A stretch of DNA of 6,600 nucleotides from CAYONM01 sp964405325. GTDB lineage: Bacteria > Planctomycetota > UBA11346. A model generated the notes under the pieces. It was not told the origin of the DNA. It saw only the letters and a list, made by a program, of their open reading frames with translations, and made no database searches. The translations under genes were made by a program, and so were the position numbers. Location of the stretch: NCBI GenBank assembly GCA_964405325.1, contig CAYONM010000205.1, positions 1-6,600 on the forward strand. Reading direction: 5' to 3'. Below are positions 1 through 4,711 of this stretch, piece after piece (position 1 is the stretch's first letter; the number at the start of each line of letters is the position of its first letter).

Positions 1-47
1 TTTCCGGTATGGTCTTTTCTGAACAGCCCTTACAGACACTTTTGATT

Positions 48-95
48 GGCCCTGCATCGTAGAGGGCCGAGTGGCTGGTCGGATGCCGACCAGCC
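48..95 (+). promoter_or_regulatory. Two tandem stem-loops in the leader of the maturase gene
   Basis: Two inverted repeats sit back to back before the first gene. The first pairs GGCCCT (48-53) with AGGGCC (63-68) around a 9-base loop. The second is a perfect 10-bp stem, GGCTGGTCGG (73-82) with CCGACCAGCC (86-95), around a 3-base loop. Neither is followed by a T-run, so a standard intrinsic terminator for an upstream gene is unlikely. They lie 33 bases or more before the start codon, where they could be a 5' UTR structure, a protein-binding palindrome or a copy of a dispersed repeat. The pairing is directly visible; any function is inference. Confidence 0.4.
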
Positions 96-112
96 GTTAG
101 GCTATGCGGTCC

Positions 113-119
113 AAGGGGG
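113..119 (+). promoter_or_regulatory. Ribosome binding site that fixes the maturase start at 128
   Basis: The purine run AAGGGGG lies 8 bases before the ATG at 128, which is ideal Shine-Dalgarno spacing. The alternative in-frame ATG at 104 has no such site in front of it, and this purine run would fall inside its coding sequence. This favours 128 over 104 as the start. Confidence 0.7.
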
Positions 120-127
120 TAGTTTCT

Positions 128-1486
128 ATGGTCGAGTCTGCAGTCAAACCGCGCGTCGTAATCAACGAAACCTCGGTGATGATCAAACCGGTCGGTCCCA
201 AGTGCAATCTGCGCTGCAGTTATTGCTATTACCTGCCGGTGCACGATCTGTTTGAAAAACCGGTTCACACTCTGTCGGACGAGCATCTAGAATCGGTCTT
301 CAAGAGCTTCATTCCCAAGGCGCCGGCGCAGGTGATGGTCAACTGGCAGGGTGGCGAGCCGACCCTGGCTGGCCTGGATTTCTTCAAGCGTGCGGTCGCG
401 ATGCAAAAGCGCTATTGTCGACCCGGACAGCAAGTGTCCAACACCCTGCAAACCAACGGCACGCTGCTGGATGATGACTGGTGCCGTTTCCTGCACGACG
501 AGGAATTCCTGATCGGGCTATCCATTGATGGTCGCCGTCGCGACCACGATGCCTATCGGGTCGATGCCAAGGGCCAGGGCGCCTTCGACCGCACCAAGCG
601 CGGCCTGGATCTCCTGAAAAAGCACCAGGTCGAATTCAACGTGCTTTGCGTCCTGCAGAAGGACAACGTCAAAAAGCCCGCTCAGGTTTGGGATGGCATG
701 CTGAAAACCGGCGCCAACTGGTTCCAGTTCATCCCGGCGGTGGAATGGGTGCCCGATCCACGCAAACCCGACGCCTGGCGCTTGGCGTCATTTTCGCCAA
801 AGAGCGAGGACTACGGCGATTTCCTCTGCTGGATCTTCGACGAATGGTACGCCAAGTACCGTGACCGCATTTCCATCCGCATCTTCGACTCGGTGCTGCA
901 GGGCCTGCTCAGCGGCCAAGCCGGCGAATGCACCCTGGCCGAGGCCTGTTCCGGCCAGCTGACGGTGGAGCACGACGGCGGCGTCTACGGCTGCGACCAC
1001 TTCGTGCAGCGGGAATGGCAGTTGGGCGCCATCGGCGATCCTGACTGGAAGCCGGTGTCAGAGGGTGGCGACACCGACCTGTCGTCATTCCGGTACGTGG
1101 TCGACGACAACTGGGTCCAGCGTTGCCTGGTCGAAAAACTACAGACCTTCTCCGACCGCAAAAGCACCCTGCCTGAAAAATGCCTGACCTGTGATTACAA
1201 GCGCCTGTGCTGGGGCGGTTGCCCCAAGCATCGCGGCAAGACCGGTGGCGAATTGGAGCCCACCATTCTCTGCGCCGGCTATCTGAAATTTTTCCGTCAC
1301 GCGGTTCCCAAGCTGGAATGGTTGGCTGGTTTTCTGCGCCGTGGCCAACAACCGCCACCACCGGGGTTCGAGCTGCAGCCAGCCAACGCTGGCAAGCGGC
1401 AGGCAAAGGTGAAACCCAACGAGCCCTGCCCCTGCGGTTCCGGGAAAAAATACAAGAAGTGCTGCGAACCGCGTCAGGGACGGTGA
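128..1486 (+). CDS. Anaerobic sulfatase maturase-like radical SAM/SPASM enzyme with C-terminal SEC-C motif
   Basis: The protein has 452 residues when started at the ATG at 128; an in-frame ATG at 104 would add 8. Enzymes of this family (anSME/AtsB) act in the cytoplasm. They use S-adenosylmethionine and three 4Fe-4S clusters to oxidise a Cys or Ser of a sulfatase to formylglycine. Visible here are the radical SAM motif C26-x3-C30-x2-C33 in CNLRCSYCYYLP, and WQGGEPTLAG near 73-82. All eight auxiliary-cluster cysteines of the SPASM region are present: C268, C274, C289, C352, C355, C361, C365 and C382, the later ones in CLTCDYKRLCWGGCPKHR. D290, directly after C289, matches the Asp proposed as catalytic base in the clostridial enzyme. 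The tail ends in a canonical SEC-C motif, C434-x-C436-x8-CC (445-446), after a Pro/Gln/Lys-rich linker. This makes it longer than the usual 370-400 residues. SEC-C motifs bind zinc and often serve protein contacts, as in SecA. No sulfatase is in the window, so the substrate is unknown; another radical peptide or protein modification remains possible. Confidence 0.9.
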   Translation: MVESAVKPRVVINETSVMIKPVGPKCNLRCSYCYYLPVHDLFEKPVHTLSDEHLESVFKSFIPKAPAQVMVNWQGGEPTLAGLDFFKRAVAMQKRYCRPGQQVSNTLQTNGTLLDDDWCRFLHDEEFLIGLSIDGRRRDHDAYRVDAKGQGAFDRTKRGLDLLKKHQVEFNVLCVLQKDNVKKPAQVWDGMLKTGANWFQFIPAVEWVPDPRKPDAWRLASFSPKSEDYGDFLCWIFDEWYAKYRDRISIRIFDSVLQGLLSGQAGECTLAEACSGQLTVEHDGGVYGCDHFVQREWQLGAIGDPDWKPVSEGGDTDLSSFRYVVDDNWVQRCLVEKLQTFSDRKSTLPEKCLTCDYKRLCWGGCPKHRGKTGGELEPTILCAGYLKFFRHAVPKLEWLAGFLRRGQQPPPPGFELQPANAGKRQAKVKPNEPCPCGSGKKYKKCCEPRQGR

Positions 1487-1518
1487 GCGGTTTCTGATTC
1501 CGTCGCGGTAAACCTTGG

Positions 1519-4341
1519 TTACGGCTTGCCCGGACTTACCGCGATCACCCCCAGTTGCCGGTCGTTGGTCAGGTAGCGGCGGGCGAGCTGGTGCAGCTCA
1601 GTGGCGGTGATGGCATTGTAATCGGCAATCATGTTGTCGACCCATTCCAGGCGTTGCGGTTGGCTGATGGCGCGGCCGACGACTTGGCGGAGCCAGTAGT
1701 CGTTGCGGGTCTGGTAGGCGACCAGTTGTTTGCGGATGGGTTTGATGACACGGGTGAAGAGATCTTCGTCGATGCCTTTGTCCAGCAAGGCAGCGAGGGC
1801 GGTGTCGATGACGGCGCGGACTTCGCTTTCCCGTTCGGGGGCGATGCTGACCACCAGTAGGAGAAAACCGTCCTGCTCGTAGGCTCGGCTGGCGCGATGC
1901 ATGGCCTGTGGGGAATAGGCGTCGCCCAGTTCCTCGCGGACCTGCTTGCGTAGCAGCTCGTCGATCACCTGCGCCAATACGCTCAAGCGTCGTGCCTGAT
2001 GAATGTCGCCAGCGTCGTCGGTGTGCCAGGCAAAAAACAGCAGACTGCGGCGGACGCTGCTGGCTACTTCGAAACGAGTGATGCCGGCTAGCCAGGGGGT
2101 GGCCGGCCAGAGGGCGTTTTCGGCTGCCAGGTCAGGGATGATCGGCAACGGCTGGCGTTTGCCCAGGGAGCCCAGGTAGGCGGTGGCCTGTTCGGTAACC
2201 TGGGCGCCGTCGAAATCGCCGACCACGGCGGCTTCCAGGGGCGCAGTGGCGAGCAGCTGGGCGAACCAGTCGCGGACCGGTTTCCACTGCAGACGACGGA
2301 CTTCGCTGATCTCGGCGGCGCGGCGCTGCGGCAGGCCACCGTGGGCCAGGAATTCGAAGCGGCGGCCGGCCATGCGGTCGAGGTCGCTATCGAGTACGGC
2401 CAGTTCCGCCAGCCAGGTGGTGCATTCGCGTTGCGCCGCTTCCTCGCGCCAGCCAGGATCGGTCAGCCAGGCGTGCAGGCGTTGCCAAGTGCGCTCCAAC
2501 TCGTCTGGTGTGCACGCGGCATGGAACAAGACCGAGTCGTTATCGAATACCGGGCCGTGGATGCTGGCGCTGCTGCCGGCCAGGGCGACGCGCAGTTCCG
2601 CCGTCGGGTGCTGGCCCAGGCCGCCGGCGCGGAAGGCGCGCTGGATATATTCCCGCCAGCCGGCCGGGGTGGGCGCTGGTGGCAGCTGTAGCCGGAGCTG
2701 GATCAACACTTCGTTGGGTTTATCGACCCGCGGCAGTAACGAAACGTGAGCCTGGTTGTCGAATTGCAGATGCCGAATGCCCTGTGGCAATTCTTCGCTG
2801 AGGGCGACTTGCCCGGCTTTCGGGCGCTGGCTGTAGGCCCATTCGGCGCTGCCGTTGTCCATCGGCGGCTGCAGTGGCGTTTGCATCGCTTGGCTGTGCA
2901 GTTGCTTGAGGGTTGGCTCGGTGCTGGCATCCACGGGGTCCTTGCCGGTGACGGCTAGCAGGCGGTGGGCGTTTTCCTCCAGCGAGCGGCAGGCGTTCAT
3001 CACCTGCTCGGGGCTGGCCTGCTGATACAGCGGCGCCAGCAGCACTTGGGTTTGCTGCGGGCTTTGGTAGACGCGACGGTCGGTCACCGACTGGTACAGT
3101 TCGGTGGCAATCTGGGCATTGCTGCGGGTGGCGGCGCGGTCGATGGCGTCTTGCAGCTGGGCCAGAGCATCGGCCACGGCGACCTGCAGCTCGGTGCTGG
3201 TGGGGCCGAATTGCCGCATGCGCCGCCATTCGGTGACCAGTACCGCCGCCGCTTCCAGGGCGCGGCCGGGTTTGGCCTGGCCGAAGATCCAAGTGGTCTC
3301 CAGGCCGGCCAGCGGCGGTTGTATGCCCATGCCGCCGCCCAGTAGCGGGGCTTCGTTCGTGCCTTCGATCAATTCTTCCATACGGCGGTCGAAGATCCGG
3401 GTCGCCAGATCCAGCAAGGCGGCACGCTGGCGCCGTGCTCGGTTGTCCACTGGTAGTGATCGGTGGGCGGTCAAGGTCAGGGCGACGCGGGTGCCGTCGG
3501 CCTCGGCTTCGTGATGCGCCAGCACCGCCAGGGTGTCGGCCGGAGTCAGTTTGCCGATGCTGGAAGCTGGGGCGTGGTCGGGACTGCTGAGTTCGGCAAA
3601 GTGCTGTCTGATCTGTTTTTCCACTTCAGCAACGTCGATGGCACCGACCACGCTCAAGACCATCTGGTCGGGTCGGTAGCAGCGTTCGTAGAAGGCGCGG
3701 ATGCTGGCCGCGTCCAGGGCGCTGACGGTCTCTTCGGTGCCGATGGGAAAGCGTTTTGGCAGGATGGTGCCGGGGTACAGGCTGGCGAACAAAGCTCGCG
3801 AGGTGCGGATGCCCGGGCCGTCGCGGTCGCGCATCTCCGCCAGGATCACGCCCTTTTCCTGTTCGACCTCCTCCGGCAGCAGCAGCAGCCGGCCGGCGGT
3901 GTCGGACAGCACCTGCAGGCCGGTATACAGGGTTTCCGGCTGGGGGTCGGGCAGGTCGAGCTTGTAAACGGTTTCGTCGAAGCCGGTGTGGGCATTGGAG
4001 TGGTTGCCGAAGGCGATGCCCAGGCGTTGCAGGGTCTCCACCATGGTGCCCGGCGGGAAATGTTCTGAACCATTGAAGGCCAGGTGTTCCAGGAAGTGGG
4101 CCAGGCCGCGTTCGGCCTCCTGCTCGTTCAGACTGCCGGCATTGATGAATAATCGCAGGCTGAGCTTGTCCGGTGGTTCCTGGTTGTTGCGGATGGCATA
4201 CAGCAGGCCGTTGTCCAGCTGGCCGAACAGCACGGTCTGGTCGACGGGGAACTCGCTCTCCTGCTGCGGCCAGGCCAGACTCTGGGCCTGTAGGGGGATG
4301 ATCAGACTCAACAGCAGAGCGGTGCAGATGGTATGGAACAT
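1519..4341 (-). CDS. Exported M16 family (insulinase/PqqL-like) zinc metalloprotease
   Basis: The protein has 940 residues from the ATG at 4341. A TTG at 4401 would extend the frame by 20 residues, but the ATG has a good ribosome binding site and begins a signal peptide: hydrophobic core TALLLSLIIPL, likely cleavage after SLA near residue 23. The mature protein is probably periplasmic. The N-terminal M16 domain carries the inverted zinc motif H82-F-L-E85-H86, with the third ligand probably E169 in VILAEMRD. The stretch FYERCYRPDQM (217-227) is typical of the next M16_C domain. In the C-terminal half, where the catalytic motif is normally lost, I see no HxxEH. Near the end, REELGDAYS has R802 and Y809 seven apart, matching the conserved substrate-binding Arg/Tyr pair of insulin-degrading enzyme. 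Length and architecture fit the two-half, single-chain proteases such as E. coli PqqL (about 930 residues). Expected role: cleavage of small proteins or unfolded peptides in the periplasm. There are no PQQ synthesis genes nearby, so the pqqL name should not be read as a function. It is convergent with the maturase gene, with a 32-base gap. Confidence 0.92.
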   Translation of the reverse strand: MFHTICTALLLSLIIPLQAQSLAWPQQESEFPVDQTVLFGQLDNGLLYAIRNNQEPPDKLSLRLFINAGSLNEQEAERGLAHFLEHLAFNGSEHFPPGTMVETLQRLGIAFGNHSNAHTGFDETVYKLDLPDPQPETLYTGLQVLSDTAGRLLLLPEEVEQEKGVILAEMRDRDGPGIRTSRALFASLYPGTILPKRFPIGTEETVSALDAASIRAFYERCYRPDQMVLSVVGAIDVAEVEKQIRQHFAELSSPDHAPASSIGKLTPADTLAVLAHHEAEADGTRVALTLTAHRSLPVDNRARRQRAALLDLATRIFDRRMEELIEGTNEAPLLGGGMGIQPPLAGLETTWIFGQAKPGRALEAAAVLVTEWRRMRQFGPTSTELQVAVADALAQLQDAIDRAATRSNAQIATELYQSVTDRRVYQSPQQTQVLLAPLYQQASPEQVMNACRSLEENAHRLLAVTGKDPVDASTEPTLKQLHSQAMQTPLQPPMDNGSAEWAYSQRPKAGQVALSEELPQGIRHLQFDNQAHVSLLPRVDKPNEVLIQLRLQLPPAPTPAGWREYIQRAFRAGGLGQHPTAELRVALAGSSASIHGPVFDNDSVLFHAACTPDELERTWQRLHAWLTDPGWREEAAQRECTTWLAELAVLDSDLDRMAGRRFEFLAHGGLPQRRAAEISEVRRLQWKPVRDWFAQLLATAPLEAAVVGDFDGAQVTEQATAYLGSLGKRQPLPIIPDLAAENALWPATPWLAGITRFEVASSVRRSLLFFAWHTDDAGDIHQARRLSVLAQVIDELLRKQVREELGDAYSPQAMHRASRAYEQDGFLLLVVSIAPERESEVRAVIDTALAALLDKGIDEDLFTRVIKPIRKQLVAYQTRNDYWLRQVVGRAISQPQRLEWVDNMIADYNAITATELHQLARRYLTNDRQLGVIAVSPGKP

Positions 4342-4350
4342 GCTACCAGA

Positions 4351-4357
4351 TTCTCCC
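4351..4357 (-). promoter_or_regulatory. Ribosome binding site that fixes the M16 protease start at 4341
   Basis: On the minus strand GGGAGAA stands 9 bases before the ATG at 4341. This, with the signal peptide that begins there, supports 4341 over the upstream in-frame TTG at 4401. Confidence 0.6.
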
Positions 4358-4405
4358 AGACGGTGTTGGAACGATGATCGATTCGGATCCAGGCGGCGCA
4401 ATGCG

Positions 4406-4432
4406 AAGCCGCAGCAGGCCGCGGCGGCTTTT
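4406..4432 (+). terminator. Terminator-like hairpin with short T-run, no obvious gene to terminate
   Basis: AAGCCGC (4406-4412) pairs with GCGGCTT (4424-4430) around an 11-base loop. TT follows, so the strand reads TTTT across the stem end. The shape suits a weak intrinsic terminator for plus-strand transcription, but the last plus-strand gene ends at 1486. On the minus strand the T-run is on the wrong side, and the hairpin would lie in the untranslated leader of the protease mRNA. It may be a leader structure or chance pairing in GC-rich DNA. Confidence 0.25.
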
Positions 4433-4463
4433 ATCGATGACGGTGGAGTAAGGGCCCGTCAAT

Positions 4464-4595
4464 AAATAAAGGTAGCGTCTCACTTGATCTTTTGCCGCCC
4501 TTCTGCGTTGCTTATCGCTTACATATACTCGATATGCTCGCTCTTCGCGCCTTGAAGGATCGACAAAATCTCTGCGCGATCTGCTACCTTTATTT
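4464..4595. mobile_element. 132-bp imperfect palindrome with 13-bp terminal inverted repeats, MITE-like
   Basis: The ends are perfect inverted repeats: AAATAAAGGTAGC (4464-4476) and GCTACCTTTATTT (4583-4595). Inside, further blocks pair across the same axis: CTTTTGCCG near 4489-4497 with CGACAAAAT at 4561-4569, one mismatch in eight pairs, and CCTTC (4499-4503) with GAAGG (4554-4558). At the centre is the hairpin CATAT (4522-4526) / ATATG (4532-4536) with loop ACTCG. The hairpin axis (about 4529) is also the midpoint of the element, so the whole unit can fold into one long imperfect stem-loop. There is no transposase and no long open frame, and I see no clear target-site duplication. This fits a miniature inverted-repeat element or a large dispersed palindromic repeat. 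Its base use is less GC-rich than the flanking genes. Its position between two divergent genes means it could influence either promoter or form a structured RNA. Confidence 0.6.
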
Positions 4596-4664
4596 CTTTC
4601 CGCACCCTAAGCCGTTCATTGTAGGCCTTGTTTGGTCACCGCCGACGAAAGACGGCGAGGTTTC

Positions 4665-4670
4665 AGAGGA
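4665..4670 (+). promoter_or_regulatory. Ribosome binding site serving the leader mini-ORF at 4679
   Basis: AGAGGA lies 8 bases before the ATG at 4679, which opens a 10-codon ORF. It is 37 bases before the polymerase ATG at 4708, too far to serve that start directly. The region just before 4708 is AT-rich and has no Shine-Dalgarno-like sequence; its nearest purine run, GAGAAAG at 4681-4687, is 20 bases away. Confidence 0.45.
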
Positions 4671-4678
4671 TCCTTGAA

Positions 4679-4711
4679 ATGAGAAAGTTTATTCGCATAT
4701 TATCGGTATGA
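4679..4711 (+). CDS. Possible 10-residue leader peptide overlapping the polymerase start
   Basis: The ATG at 4679 opens MRKFIRILSV, which ends at the TGA at 4709-4711. That stop overlaps the polymerase ATG at 4708 as ATGA, the classic arrangement for translational coupling or reinitiation. The mini-ORF has the only good ribosome binding site in the area. A plausible reading is that ribosomes load here and restart at 4708. Alternatives are that the peptide is incidental, or that a base gained or lost near 4700-4710 has separated the true N-terminus from the main frame. The peptide has no recognisable family. Confidence 0.3.
   Translation: MRKFIRILSV

Larger units (their letters stand above)
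4342..4678. other. Divergent intergenic region without a convincing protein gene
   Basis: These 337 bases separate the minus-strand protease from the plus-strand polymerase and should contain both promoters. From left to right they hold the protease ribosome binding site, a GC-rich hairpin (4406-4430), a 132-bp palindromic element (4464-4595), a small hairpin CGCCG/CGGCG (4640-4644 with 4653-4657) and a ribosome binding site (4665-4670). A minus-strand TTGACG (4462-4457) at the left edge of the palindrome resembles a -35 box for the protease, but no good -10 box lies 16-18 bases beyond it. I found no clear promoter for the polymerase and no LexA-type CTGT-N8-ACAG site. An open frame across 4492-4677 mostly translates the palindrome and is not supported as a gene. 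Confidence 0.7.

Noticed and set aside
3..62. Open frame from the left edge ending at TAG 60-62, possibly the tail of an upstream gene
   Set aside because: Only about 19 codons are visible, with no recognisable motif and composition unlike the neighbouring genes. It cannot be told from chance without sequence to the left.
1487..1518. GGTTT (1489-1493) / AAACC (1510-1514) as a bidirectional terminator between the convergent genes
   Set aside because: The stem is only 5 bp, with a 16-base loop and no T-run on either side. It is too weak to call.
1555..4068. Several plus-strand open frames opposite the M16 protease gene
   Set aside because: They are shadows of the minus-strand coding sequence, which has a continuous frame, signal peptide and zinc motif. 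None has a recognisable domain.
4464..4595. Integron attC recombination site
   Set aside because: An imperfect palindrome near a gene start raises the idea, but the ends lack the RYYYAAC and GTTRRRY core sites, and the flanking genes do not look like integron cassettes.
4492..4677. 61-residue open frame across the palindromic element and the polymerase leader
   Set aside because: More than half of it is a translation of the inverted-repeat element, it has no ribosome binding site, and its end overlaps the leader of the polymerase gene. It is best seen as an open frame created by the repeat.
4342..4678. LexA (SOS) box controlling the polymerase
   Set aside because: No CTGT-N8-ACAG sequence or close variant is visible in the intergenic region. 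Regulation by a diverged LexA cannot be excluded.
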